Positions 7,924-16,062 are shown, counted from the stretch's first letter. The stretch: DNA of 64,000 bases from Massilia frigida (GCF_011682175.1 NZ_WHJG01000012.1:1-64000), one strand, 5' to 3'. Made by a program: numbers and translations. The notes: generated from the letters alone by a model not told the origin.

Positions 7924-8991
7924 ATGAATACGCTTTTCACCCCGCTCGACCTCGGCCGCCTCACTTTGCCTAACCGCGTCGTCATGGCGCCCATGACCCG
8001 TTCGCGTGCCGATAGCGCCAGCGGCGTGCCGTCCGCGGCGACCATCACCTACTACGAACAGCGCGCCGATGCCGGCCTGTTGATCACCGAAGGCACCTGG
8101 CCTGGCCCGATGGGCAAGGGCTACGTGCGCACGCCCGGCATTCATACCGGCGAACAGATCGCCGCGTGGAAGAAGGTTACCGATGCGGTGCACCGCAAGG
8201 GCGGACGGATCTTCATGCAGTTGATGCATTGCGGGCGCATCTCGCATCCGACCCTGCTGGCGGACGGCGCCGCACCCGTTGCGCCATCCGCGATCAAGGC
8301 GGCGGGCACGGTGTACACCGATGCCGGACCGCTGGAACTGGCGCAGCCGCGCGCACTGACTACCGGCGAGGTGCGGCAGGTGGTCGAGGAGTACCGCGTG
8401 GCGACCCGCAACGCGCTCGCCGCCGGCTTCGATGGCGTCGAGCTGCATGCGGCGTCGGGCTATTTGCCGGAGCAGTTCCTGTCCTCGTCGACCAACGAGC
8501 GCACCGACCAATATGGCGGTTCGATCGAGAATCGGGCGCGCTTCATTCTCGAGGTGCTGGCCGCGATGGCGGGCGAAGCCGGTGGCGAGCGTGTCGGCAT
8601 CAAGATCTCGCCGGAGATGGGCTTTAACGACATCAGCGACGCCACGCCGCAGGAGACCTACCGCTATCTGGTACAGCAACTGGCGCCATTCAAACTGGCG
8701 TACCTGCACGTGGCGCTGTTCAAGACATCGTTCGACTACCACGCGGCGCTGCGGCCCCTGTTTGCGGGCGCCTACCTGCAGGGTGGCGGATTGACCCAGG
8801 CGAGCGCACAAGGCGTCATCGGCGAGCAGCGTGCCGACGCCGCGGTGTTCGGCGGCCTGTATCTGGCCAATCCCGATCTGGTGCAGCGCTTCCGCGTGGA
8901 CGCGCCGCTCAATGCGCCGGACCAGTCGACCTTCTATTCGCCCGGACCGGCCGGCTACACCGACTACCCGACGCTGGGAGAAGCAGCATGA
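7924..8991 (+). CDS. old yellow enzyme family NAD(P)H:flavin oxidoreductase (alkene reductase)
   Basis: A 355-aa protein with GAAGGGAA before ATG 7924. It has the OYE TIM barrel: LFTPLDLGRLTLPNRVVMAPMTRSRA at the N-terminus, FMQLMHCGRISHP, then GVELHAASGYLPEQFLSS and TDQYGGSIENRARF for FMN binding. The usual catalytic pair His-x-x-His/Asn reads His175-Ala-Ala-Ser178 here. The family reduces activated C=C bonds, nitro compounds or quinones using FMN and NAD(P)H. The stop codon overlaps the start of the quinone reductase gene, so the two are co-translated. Confidence 0.9.
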   Translation: MNTLFTPLDLGRLTLPNRVVMAPMTRSRADSASGVPSAATITYYEQRADAGLLITEGTWPGPMGKGYVRTPGIHTGEQIAAWKKVTDAVHRKGGRIFMQLMHCGRISHPTLLADGAAPVAPSAIKAAGTVYTDAGPLELAQPRALTTGEVRQVVEEYRVATRNALAAGFDGVELHAASGYLPEQFLSSSTNERTDQYGGSIENRARFILEVLAAMAGEAGGERVGIKISPEMGFNDISDATPQETYRYLVQQLAPFKLAYLHVALFKTSFDYHAALRPLFAGAYLQGGGLTQASAQGVIGEQRADAAVFGGLYLANPDLVQRFRVDAPLNAPDQSTFYSPGPAGYTDYPTLGEAA

Positions 8992-9914
8992 ACCGCGCCG
9001 TTCGGATTCATGGTTACGGCGGCGCCGGCGTGGTACGGGTCGATCAGGTCGACGTACCCGCGCCGGGCGCCAGCGAGGTGCTGGTGCGGGTGCATGCGGC
9101 CGGCGTGAATGCGCTGGACTGGAAGGTCCGCCAGGGATACCTGCAAGCGGCATTCCCGCTGGCGCTGCCCGCCACGCTGGGCATCGAACTGGCTGGCGAG
9201 GTGATGGCGGCCGGCGTTAGCGTGACGGGGTTCGCGCCGGGCGACCGTGTCATGGCGCCGCTGGGAAGGCTTGGCGCGTATGCCGACGTGGTCGCGATTG
9301 CGGCGGACAAGCTGGCGCTGGTGCCGCCAGCGATGGATTACACGCAGGCGGCGGCGTTGCCGGTGGCCAGCCTGACCGCGTGGCAATCGCTGCGCGCCGC
9401 CGGCCCGCTGCGGCCCGGCCAGCAGGTGCTGATCCACGGCGCGGCCGGCGGGGTAGGTGGCTTCGCGGTGCAGTTTGCAAAGGCGGCGGGCGCCGTGGTG
9501 GTGGCGACAGCGTCGTCGTCGAGCCGCGCGCATGTCCTCGCGCTGGGTGCGGACCGCGTCATCGACCGCCACGCCGAACGCTTCGAGGAGCAGGTGCGCG
9601 ATGTCGACCTGGTGCTCGACCTGGTCGGCGGCGATACGCTGGACCGCTCCTGGCAGGTTCTCGCCAAGGGCGGCGCCATCGTCAGCACGGCCGCGCCGGA
9701 CATCGTGGCGCGCACCCCGGCCGGACGGCGCGGCCTGTGGTTCATGATGGTGGCGGACCAGCGGCAGTTGACCGAGATTGCCGCATCGGTGGCCGCCGGC
9801 AGCGTGCGCTCGACCATCGCCCGGGTGGTCGCCTTCGATGCCCTGGCGCAGGCGATCGAGGAATCCCACAGCGGACATGGGCCCGGCAAGGTGGTCGTCG
9901 ATTTCACTCGCTGA
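8988..9914 (+). CDS. zinc-independent MDR-family NADP-dependent oxidoreductase (quinone reductase type)
   Basis: A 308-aa protein whose ATG overlaps the upstream TGA (ATGA). The N-terminal GroES-like domain (VLVRVHAAGVNALDWKVRQG) is followed by a Rossmann domain with VLIHGAAGGVGGFAVQFAKAAGA for NADP. It lacks the zinc-binding cysteines of alcohol dehydrogenases, as is normal for quinone oxidoreductases. It probably works with the OYE-family partner in detoxifying quinones or enals under control of the divergent LysR protein; this pairing is inferred from the operon. Confidence 0.88.
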   Translation: MNRAVRIHGYGGAGVVRVDQVDVPAPGASEVLVRVHAAGVNALDWKVRQGYLQAAFPLALPATLGIELAGEVMAAGVSVTGFAPGDRVMAPLGRLGAYADVVAIAADKLALVPPAMDYTQAAALPVASLTAWQSLRAAGPLRPGQQVLIHGAAGGVGGFAVQFAKAAGAVVVATASSSSRAHVLALGADRVIDRHAERFEEQVRDVDLVLDLVGGDTLDRSWQVLAKGGAIVSTAAPDIVARTPAGRRGLWFMMVADQRQLTEIAASVAAGSVRSTIARVVAFDALAQAIEESHSGHGPGKVVVDFTR

Positions 9915-9949
9915 TGCTAAGGTGCAACAGGCTGGCCCGCCGCGCTTGC

Positions 9950-9955
9950 TATAAT
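9950..9955 (+). promoter_or_regulatory. consensus -10 box of tdk
   Basis: A perfect TATAAT lies about 29 bases before the tdk start. The -35 region is poor. Its position also argues against the in-frame ATG at 9954, which overlaps the -10 box, as the translation start. Confidence 0.6.
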
Positions 9956-9983
9956 GACGCGCTTCAATTGGTGGGAACACGCA

Positions 9984-10535
9984 GTGGCAAAACTTTATTT
10001 CAGGTATTCGGCGATGAACGCCGGCAAGTCGACAGCACTGCTGCAGGTCGCGCATAACTATGAAGAGCAGGGCCAGCAGGTCAAGCTGTACACGGCCGCG
10101 ATCGACAGCCGCTATGGCGTGGGGCAGGTGACGTCGCGCCTGGGGCCGCAGCGCGAAGTCGATATCTTCGATGGCGCGACCGATTTCCTGAACGATGCGC
10201 CGCATGTGGCTTGCGTGCTGGTCGACGAAGCGCAGTTTTTATCGACCGCCCAGGTGCAGCAATTGCACCAGTTGGCGCAAATCAGGGGTGTACCGGTGAT
10301 TTGCTACGGCTTGCGCAGCGATTTTCGCGGCGAGCCGTTTCCTGGCTCGGCCTATTTGCTGGCGCTGGCCGACGATATCGAGGAATTGAAAAATATCTGC
10401 ACCTGCGGCAAGAAAGCCACGATGAATATCCGCGTGGACGGGCAGGGCAAGCGGATCCGGGAAGGCGAGCAGGTCAGCATCGGCGGAAACGAGCAGTATC
10501 GCCAGGCTTGCGGCCGGTGTTTTTATGCGGGCTGA
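9984..10535 (+). CDS. tdk: thymidine kinase
   Basis: A 183-aa protein. The start is placed at GTG 9984 (MAKLYFRYSAMNAGKS), because the upstream in-frame ATG sits in the promoter -10 box and the family starts this way. P-loop SAMNAGKST, catalytic LVDEAQF (Glu82) and the structural zinc cysteines (CTCGKK and CGRC) are all present. It phosphorylates thymidine to dTMP in the salvage pathway and is of the type II (TK1-like) tetrameric class. It probably has its own promoter. Confidence 0.95.
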   Translation: MAKLYFRYSAMNAGKSTALLQVAHNYEEQGQQVKLYTAAIDSRYGVGQVTSRLGPQREVDIFDGATDFLNDAPHVACVLVDEAQFLSTAQVQQLHQLAQIRGVPVICYGLRSDFRGEPFPGSAYLLALADDIEELKNICTCGKKATMNIRVDGQGKRIREGEQVSIGGNEQYRQACGRCFYAG

Positions 10536-10563
10536 CCAGCCCCGAGGGTAAGGAGGTGTTTGC

Positions 10564-10986
10564 ATGTCTCATCCCGTCATCTATATTCATCTTGCGCCGG
10601 GCGATACGCCCACCGGGCGCGTGCAGCCGGCACCGTACAAGATGGTGGTCATCGCCGATGCCGCCGTGTCGCCGGAATGGCAATCGCAGGTCAGCAACTG
10701 GATCGTCAAATCCGGTTGCCGCTACATGGTCGCCTGGGGTGTCGATTGCAGTTCCTGGGACGACGCGGTCGACATGGCCAATATCGAAGCGTTCGACTTC
10801 GGCGAAATCCCGGACCAGCATTTCATTCCCACCTCGTGGCATGCCGACGACTTGCTCGCCGATGTGTTCGGCTTTTGCAAGCACGATGTGGCGCATCCGG
10901 TCGTGAAACTGAAGCAGACGGTCCTGCTGCATATTGCCGACGCGGCAAACGAGGAAGCGCTGCTGCAAGCGTACGCGGCAGCGTAA
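10564..10986 (+). CDS. conserved protein of unknown function (DUF7684-like)
   Basis: A 140-aa soluble protein with a very strong AAGGAGGTG ribosome site. It contains Rossmann-like strands (YKMVVIADAAVSPEWQSQVSNWIVKSG) and a conserved-looking WGVDCSSWDDAVDMAN. It resembles the small proteins grouped as DUF7684, but I am unsure of that label. It is convergent with a helical protein gene. The same gene pair is duplicated immediately downstream, where only the last 48 codons of this gene survive (11743-11889). Confidence 0.75.
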   Translation: MSHPVIYIHLAPGDTPTGRVQPAPYKMVVIADAAVSPEWQSQVSNWIVKSGCRYMVAWGVDCSSWDDAVDMANIEAFDFGEIPDQHFIPTSWHADDLLADVFGFCKHDVAHPVVKLKQTVLLHIADAANEEALLQAYAAA

Positions 10987-11002
10987 ATCGGTCTTGTCGC
11001 GC

Positions 11003-11716
11003 TTAACGCCGTGAGGAGCGCGGCGGCTTGGAAGGCTTGATGAATTGCGCCGCAACATCCCTGCGCACGGACGGGCTTTTGATCACGCTGATTGCCAGGG
11101 CCTTGATACGGGTGGCTTCCGCAAAATCCTCGTTCCCGGCCAGAATCGTGACCAGCCGCTTTACCTCGTCGACGTAATTAAAGATAGTGGCCCAACGTGC
11201 GGGGGCGCGAGTAACGGGTCGATGTTTGATGCGTCCGATATCGTGTTCGAGCATGATTGCGCGTTGGCGTAGTAGCGGCTCGGGTGGCGGCATCAGACGC
11301 GCCGCTAGTGCATAGTCCTTCGCCGCCACAATCGCGGGTAAAGCCGCGCGTGCGCATTCCGTCGCCAGCGCCGGACACGACTCTGCAAGCGCTACGTAAA
11401 GCTGATAGGTGAGGGTAGTATTGCCAAGCTCCCTGTCGATGGCCATGACATCCCGAAACCACTCCAGCCCGGCGTCGCCACGTAGCAGTGCTTCCGCCTT
11501 GTCCTTGCGAATGGCGCGCAGCGCGTCGAGCGCTTTTGGATAGACTTGCCCCAGCTCCGTCCAATAACCGAGCGCGAAGGACAACCTCACACCGTACAGC
11601 GACGGTTCCTCCTCCAGCGCGTGATGATGGAACCAGATAAATTCCTGTAAGGCTTCTTCGTGGCGACCTTCGCGCGAGGCTTTTGCCGCATTCTGGAGCC
11701 GTTCGTGTCCGTTCAT
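11003..11716 (-). CDS. alpha-helical repeat (TPR-like) protein, copy 1
   Basis: A 237-aa protein. ATG 11716 is preceded by AAGGGGAA. It consists of helix pairs typical of tetratricopeptide proteins (EGRHEEALQEFIWFHHHALEEEPSLYGVRLSFALGYWTELG; PKALDALRAIRKDKAEAL). No signal peptide or membrane segment is seen. It is clearly paralogous along its whole length to the gene at 11915-12616, with shared blocks such as ALAARLMP and SVIKSPSVRR/SLIKSPSVRR. It overlaps nothing and ends 16 bases from the convergent DUF7684-like gene. Function is unknown. Confidence 0.75.
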   Translation of the reverse strand: MNGHERLQNAAKASREGRHEEALQEFIWFHHHALEEEPSLYGVRLSFALGYWTELGQVYPKALDALRAIRKDKAEALLRGDAGLEWFRDVMAIDRELGNTTLTYQLYVALAESCPALATECARAALPAIVAAKDYALAARLMPPPEPLLRQRAIMLEHDIGRIKHRPVTRAPARWATIFNYVDEVKRLVTILAGNEDFAEATRIKALAISVIKSPSVRRDVAAQFIKPSKPPRSSRR

Positions 11717-11742
11717 GTTTCCCCTTAAAGATGGGTACTTAG

Positions 11743-11889
11743 TCAACCCTCGATCTGATCGAAGATGCTTTCGGCCTATATAAATACGCTGTGTCCCGCC
11801 TGGTATTGGAACTAAATCAGACGGTCCTGCTGCATATTGCCGATGCGGCAAACGCGGACGCGCTGCTGCAAGCTTACGCGGCAGCATGA
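11743..11889 (+). pseudogene. 3' remnant of a second DUF7684-like gene
   Basis: After a stop at 11740-11742, the plus strand is open for 48 codons to TGA 11889. It aligns with the C-terminus of the protein at 10564-10986: FGLYKYAV for FGFCKHDV, then NQTVLLHIADAANADALLQAYAAA for KQTVLLHIADAANEEALLQAYAAA. The nucleotide match continues past the stop codon into the start of the convergent helical gene. No start codon or ribosome site exists for the remnant. It marks the lost 5' part of the duplicated gene. Confidence 0.75.
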
Positions 11890-11914
11890 ATCGCCCATGC
11901 CGCGACGGATGCTG

Positions 11915-12616
11915 TCAGGAGCGCCGTGCCTTTGCAGGTTTGCTCAATCCGGCCGCGACTTCCCTGCGCACGGATGGGCTTTTGATCAGGCTCACTGCAA
12001 GGGCCTTGATGCGGGCCGCTTCGTCAGGATCGCCATTCCCGGCCAGGACGGTGAGCACCCGCTGGACTTCGCTGACATACGTGGTGATTTCTGCCCAGCG
12101 CTCGGGTGTTCGCGACAACGGACGGTGCTTGATTGCCGCAATCTCTTGTTCGAGCACGATGGCCATTTCGCGCACAAACGGCTCCGCTGCCGGCATCAGG
12201 CGTGCCGCCAGCGCATAATCCTGCGCCTCTACAATCGCGGGCATGGCAATCAGCGCGCACTCGGCCGCAAACACCGGGCACGCCTCGGCAAGCGCGAGAT
12301 AGAACTGATAGGTCGCCGCCGTATTGCCGAGTTCCGCATCGATGATGACGATATCCCAAAATAATTCCCGGTCGCTTTCACCGCGCAGCAGCGCATCGGT
12401 TTTGTCGCTGCGGATCGTGCGCAGCGCCTCGAGCGCCTTGGGGTAAGCCTTGCCGAGTTCGACCCACATGCCGATCAGGTAGTACCGCATTTCTTCCAGC
12501 GACGGATCTTCTTCCAGGGCATGCTGATAGAACCAGATAAACGCTTCCAATGCCTCGTCATGGCGGCCTTCGCGCATGGCGTCTTCCGCATCCCTCAGTC
12601 GTGTCAGTGCTGTCAT
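11915..12616 (-). CDS. alpha-helical repeat (TPR-like) protein, copy 2
   Basis: A 233-aa paralogue of the protein at 11003-11716. AAAGGAAA precedes ATG 12616. It shares the EGRHDEALEAFIWFYQHALEEDPS opening, the YPKALEALRTIRSDKTDALL helix pair and the LIKSPSVRREVAA C-terminus. Both copies keep full-length open frames, so both are probably expressed proteins, unlike the neighbouring DUF7684-like copy, which has decayed. No enzyme motif is visible. Confidence 0.75.
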   Translation of the reverse strand: MTALTRLRDAEDAMREGRHDEALEAFIWFYQHALEEDPSLEEMRYYLIGMWVELGKAYPKALEALRTIRSDKTDALLRGESDRELFWDIVIIDAELGNTAATYQFYLALAEACPVFAAECALIAMPAIVEAQDYALAARLMPAAEPFVREMAIVLEQEIAAIKHRPLSRTPERWAEITTYVSEVQRVLTVLAGNGDPDEAARIKALAVSLIKSPSVRREVAAGLSKPAKARRS

Positions 12617-12700
12617 GATTTCCTTTCAAGTTGGGCGTGCTGCCCGAAAGGCGCATGATGCCATACTTGCCATTGCTGCAAAAGGCGGCACCGAAGCCCG

Positions 12701-12729
12701 TTGTACTGCGCGCCGATCTGGTGGATAAT
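12701..12729 (+). promoter_or_regulatory. sigma-70 promoter placing the start site at the DUF3297 ATG
   Basis: TTGTAC at 12701-12706, a 17-base spacer, then GATAAT at 12724-12729. Transcription would be expected to begin about 7 bases further on, at or within a base or two of the ATG at 12736, leaving no room for a ribosome site. Confidence 0.55.
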
Positions 12730-12735
12730 TCGCCC

Positions 12736-12984
12736 ATGAACGATACCACTACACTCCCCCCATTGCCCGACCGCCTGTCGATCGACCCGCGCAGCCCTTT
12801 TCACAATGAAGCTGCGTTCGAACGCGACGTCGCCATCAAGCTCAACGACAAGGAATACCTCAACGTCGAGGAATACTGCATCAGCGAAGGCTGGATCAAG
12901 ATTCCATCCGGCAAAGCACTGGACCGCAAGGGCCATCCGATGCTGATCAAACTCAAAGGCAAGGTCGAAGCGTTCTATAAATAG
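12736..12984 (+). CDS. DUF3297 family protein, probably from a leaderless mRNA
   Basis: An 82-aa protein. The start at 12736 gives MNDTTTLPPLPDRLSIDPRSP, which matches the beginning and length (about 80 aa) of the DUF3297 family. Conserved blocks VEEYCISEGWIKI and KALDRKGHPMLIKLKGKVE are present. A longer in-frame version from 12631 lies upstream of the visible promoter and is rejected. The family is widespread in proteobacteria, small, soluble and of unknown function. Confidence 0.85.
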   Translation: MNDTTTLPPLPDRLSIDPRSPFHNEAAFERDVAIKLNDKEYLNVEEYCISEGWIKIPSGKALDRKGHPMLIKLKGKVEAFYK

Positions 12985-13166
12985 AGCGGTTTGACGTCAT
13001 CCTGCGGATGTAACGCCGGGTGCCGCACTTGTTGTTCCATTGTCATCCCCGCTGCGATGCCGCGCTGTTTTCAGGCGGTATTGCCACCGGGGATATTATT
13101 TTGTGCAAGCGGTCGTTGCAATATCCCCGTCGGCTGCCCGACTGTCACCAGCAGGAGCCAAACAGG

Positions 13167-13949
13167 ATGCACTGGATACTGCAAGAGGGATTTGTGTCCG
13201 AAACCGGCTGGGATGCCCTGATCGCCACCCTGGAGCGCTTCGGCATCGGGTATTCGGTCCACGCGGTGGCGCCGAAAACCGGCGAGCTTCTGCCGCCAGC
13301 GGTGATTGCCCACGCCAATGTGATGTGCATCGGTTCGTACTCGATGCGCCACGTGGCGGCAAAACACGGCTGGGTGCCGGGCGTTTTCGACCTGTATGCG
13401 CAGGATTTCGGGCAGCAGCGGGCGCACTGGGGCGAGCATATGCTCAACGCTGGCGCCGTCGTTAGCACGGTGCGCGACGCGCGCTTCAGCGGCGGGCAGA
13501 TGTTTGTTCGTCCGGTCAACGATTCCAAATATTTTTCGGGGCGGGTGTTCGATGCGGACGCCTTCGCCGCATGGCAAAACGCCGTCTGCGATCCTTCGGA
13601 CCGTCATGCCACCAGCCTCGCGCCCGACACCCTGATCCAGTTATCCCGGCCGGTGGCCATTTACGCCGAATACCGTTTTTGGGTTGTTGGCGGCGACATC
13701 GTTACCCAATCACTGTACAAGCGCGGCAGCCAGGTCATTTATTCCAGTGATGTCGATGAACGGCTCACGCAATTCGTCAAAGCGCGTATCGAGGAATGGT
13801 CGCCGCATGACGCATTCGTCATCGACGCCTGCGATAGCGCGAATGGCATGAAGATCGTCGAAATCAATACCCTCAATTCGTCCGGCTTTTACGCCGCTGA
13901 TGTCCAGCGCCTCGTGCTCGCGCTGGACCAACGCTACGTCGGACCATGA
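13167..13949 (+). CDS. ATP-grasp domain protein (R2K clade-like)
   Basis: A 260-aa protein. ATG 13167 is preceded by GCAGGAG; the frame is open further upstream but without a better start. The C-terminal half has ATP-grasp features: FVRPVNDSKYFSG, then AEYRFWVVGGDIVTQSLYK, then FVIDACDSANGMKIVEINTLNSSGFY with the metal-binding E-x-N. The N-terminus carries a GSYSMRHVAAKHGW pre-ATP-grasp segment. This pattern fits the R2K group (formerly DUF4343), often linked to phage or peptide-modification contexts. The substrate is unknown. Its stop codon overlaps the next start, so it is co-translated with the DUF1963 gene. Confidence 0.8.
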   Translation: MHWILQEGFVSETGWDALIATLERFGIGYSVHAVAPKTGELLPPAVIAHANVMCIGSYSMRHVAAKHGWVPGVFDLYAQDFGQQRAHWGEHMLNAGAVVSTVRDARFSGGQMFVRPVNDSKYFSGRVFDADAFAAWQNAVCDPSDRHATSLAPDTLIQLSRPVAIYAEYRFWVVGGDIVTQSLYKRGSQVIYSSDVDERLTQFVKARIEEWSPHDAFVIDACDSANGMKIVEINTLNSSGFYAADVQRLVLALDQRYVGP

Positions 13950-14623
13950 ACCCCGCCGCCCGCGCCGAACTGGACCAGCTGCGCCTGGCACTGCGCAGCG
14001 CGTCGCTGGGCACCGCGGGCGGTTTTCGTCCGCCGCAGGACCCGCTGACATCGTGGTTCGGACGCGGCGTCGGCTTACCGCACGAAACACTGCCTGAATT
14101 TGAAGGCAGTGCCATGTTCCCGCTGCTGCAGATCCGGGTCAGCGAACTGCCATTCGTGCCCGAGCAATTGCGCGACGTCGCGCTGCTGGTGCTGTTCCAG
14201 AATTTGTCGCGCCATCCCTTCGACCTGCCGCACGGCGAAGGATGGCTGATCCGCGAATATGCGAGCGTCGACGGCCTTGTTGCGCTGCCCGGGGTGGCGC
14301 ATCCGTGCCGGCCCTTTCCCATCCGCTGGACCCGCGTGGACGACGATGCGCCGGGCTGGGAGGGGGCTTGGGAAATTGTCGGTCTGACAGCGGTCAACGG
14401 GGGCGAGGCTGCATCCGATGCATTCTTCGACGATTTTTCGCGCCATATCGGCACCAAGGTCGGCGGCTATCCGTACGAGATCCAGCACGGTGCCGGCCTG
14501 CATGACTTCGTGTTCCAGGTCGGCTCGGAAGAGAAGGTCGGCTGGATGTGGGGCGATAACGGGGTCGGCTACTTTTACCGCTCGTCCGACGGCCAGTGGC
14601 GCTGGGAATGCCAGTTTTACTAG
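13946..14623 (+). CDS. DUF1963 (YwqG-like) family protein
   Basis: A 225-aa protein starting in an ATGA overlap with the ATP-grasp gene. Family signatures are MFPLLQIRVSELPFVPE near residue 55, IGTKVGGYPYEIQH, and FVFQVGSEEKVGWMWGDNGVGYFYR near the C-terminus. It is soluble and of unknown biochemical role; DUF1963 proteins occur across bacteria. The tight coupling to an ATP-grasp enzyme suggests a joint function, but nothing in the sequence identifies it. Confidence 0.85.
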   Translation: MNPAARAELDQLRLALRSASLGTAGGFRPPQDPLTSWFGRGVGLPHETLPEFEGSAMFPLLQIRVSELPFVPEQLRDVALLVLFQNLSRHPFDLPHGEGWLIREYASVDGLVALPGVAHPCRPFPIRWTRVDDDAPGWEGAWEIVGLTAVNGGEAASDAFFDDFSRHIGTKVGGYPYEIQHGAGLHDFVFQVGSEEKVGWMWGDNGVGYFYRSSDGQWRWECQFY

Positions 14624-14628
14624 TGCAC

Positions 14629-15420
14629 TCAGGCGTGCAGCCGATACGGCGACGTCAGCAGCTGCGGCAGTGCCGCCACCCGCACCATGTGGCTGTACGC
14701 GGCCGACATCCCGTGCTTGCGGTCCACCACTGTCCAGCCATCGTCGCGCCGGTCCAGGCGCGGCCTGGCGGCATGCGCCAGCACGAACAGCGATAGTACC
14801 GTGCCTTCGGTTAGCGCATGGCCGGTGGCGAACAGACCCTTCGGTTGGACGATCGAGGGCGGCATGACAGGTTCCTGACCGATCATATGGCCCGCAAATT
14901 CGGTCGATAGCCAGAATCCCTTTTCCGCCGCCGATCTGGCCAGCCGCGCGGCCAGTTCCGATACCTTGATGCCGGGACGGCAATACGCCAGCGCGTCGTC
15001 AAGGCTGTCGCGGGCGTCGTTCAGTAGCGCGCGCCGTGCGGGAAGGATGGTCCCGGCCTGCATGCTCCAGTTCTGCACGCAAAACGCGCCGCCGCCATCG
15101 GTGCTGCCGAAGGCGATCTTGACGATATCGCCATCCTTGATCAGGGTATTCCGGTTTGGAACGCTATTCATCGCCTGCGTATTGATGCATGCCGAAATAT
15201 CATCGGGAAAGCCCATCTTGGTGCGGAACGACAGCCCGATTCCCAGTGTTGCCGCCTGCTCGCGCGCAACGTCGGCCAGGTCGGCGGTCGCCATGCCCGG
15301 CCTCACCGCGTCCAGCAAGACCGCAAGCAGCTTGCTGTGGGCGCGCGCCAGCAGCGTGATCCGGTCGTTCACGGCGGGTGGATTGGGAACGGTCGGGTGG
15401 ATGACGGTAAACAGGGGCAT
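14629..15420 (-). CDS. M24/methionine-aminopeptidase-fold protein lacking most metal ligands
   Basis: A 263-aa protein. It follows MetAP closely in layout: ITLLARAHSKLLAVLLDAVRPGMATADL, ACINTQAMNSVPNRN, LIKDGDIVKIAFG, EFAGHMIGQEPVMP, LTEGTVLSLFVLA and DDGWTVVDRKHGMSAAYSHMVRV. The active-site residues have changed. The substrate His of CHGIP is Asn85, and the first metal Asp of NIDV is Ala103. The Asp of HGDTS is absent, the Glu of TIEPM is Phe212, and the Glu of QYEHT is Ser243. Only His178 (GHMIG) remains of the five metal ligands. It is probably a catalytically dead paralogue, perhaps binding substrates or partners. It is convergent with DUF1963. Confidence 0.85.
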   Translation of the reverse strand: MPLFTVIHPTVPNPPAVNDRITLLARAHSKLLAVLLDAVRPGMATADLADVAREQAATLGIGLSFRTKMGFPDDISACINTQAMNSVPNRNTLIKDGDIVKIAFGSTDGGGAFCVQNWSMQAGTILPARRALLNDARDSLDDALAYCRPGIKVSELAARLARSAAEKGFWLSTEFAGHMIGQEPVMPPSIVQPKGLFATGHALTEGTVLSLFVLAHAARPRLDRRDDGWTVVDRKHGMSAAYSHMVRVAALPQLLTSPYRLHA

Positions 15421-15552
15421 GGGCGGTCAATTCGGCGGGGCGGGGAGTGAGGCACGCACGATAGCATGCGGGCGTCCTGTCGGCCTGGTCTATGGTATAA
15501 GTTCGGCCATGAACGCCGGACAATTCCCCGCCGCATTGCCGATAGCCGCCCC

Positions 15553-16062
15553 ATGAAGGAAATTCTCCTCTACCTCGCGCCATCGGCCGCGCTGGCGCTG
15601 GTGATCCGGGTGCTGGCCGGCGCCCATCCGTTCTTTTTCCTGTTCACCGTGGCCGGCACCATCTGCCATGAACTGGCGCACTTCGTGGCCGGCCTGCTGA
15701 CCGGCGCGCGGCCCGCCTCGTTCACCGTGATTCCGCGCAGGGTAGGGCGGCATTGGGAACTCGGTTCGGTCATCCTGACCCGGGTGCGCTGGTATAACGC
15801 TGCGCCGGCCGCCCTGGCGCCGCTGGTGATCGTGCTACTGCCGTTCTGCGTGGCCTGGTGGCGCACCCGCCAGAGCTGGCAGTTCGACCTGCGCGACCTG
15901 TTCATTGCGCTGGCGCTGGCGCCCCAGTTCCTGTCGTTCTGGCCATCGATGGTCGATTGGCGTATCGCAATACGCTCCTGGCCTTATCTGTTTATCATCG
16001 TCGGCGCGGCCTGGGTGGTGTTTCACTTCCGGCCGCACCTGTTTCAATTTGTAAATCCATGA
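15553..16062 (+). CDS. integral membrane HExxH protein (M50-like)
   Basis: A 169-aa membrane protein. ATG 15553 is the best start although no clear ribosome site precedes it. Helices lie at about 5-22, 28-48, 72-95 and 140-160. The second helix carries TICHELAHFVAGLLTGARP: His39-Glu40-x-x-His43 inside a membrane helix, as in site-2-type M50 peptidases and YdbT-like M50 relatives. I see no clear NPDG motif for a third metal ligand, so proteolytic activity is uncertain. It stands alone between a minus-strand gene and prc. Confidence 0.7.
   Translation: MKEILLYLAPSAALALVIRVLAGAHPFFFLFTVAGTICHELAHFVAGLLTGARPASFTVIPRRVGRHWELGSVILTRVRWYNAAPAALAPLVIVLLPFCVAWWRTRQSWQFDLRDLFIALALAPQFLSFWPSMVDWRIAIRSWPYLFIIVGAAWVVFHFRPHLFQFVNP

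Noticed and set aside
7822-9153. Minus-strand upstream extension of the LysR gene
   Set aside because: The 444-codon extension lies antisense to the OYE gene and the first part of the quinone reductase gene; the LysR fold begins at 7821.
12631-12735. 35-residue N-terminal extension of the DUF3297 protein
   Set aside because: It would begin upstream of the visible promoter and has no family resemblance.
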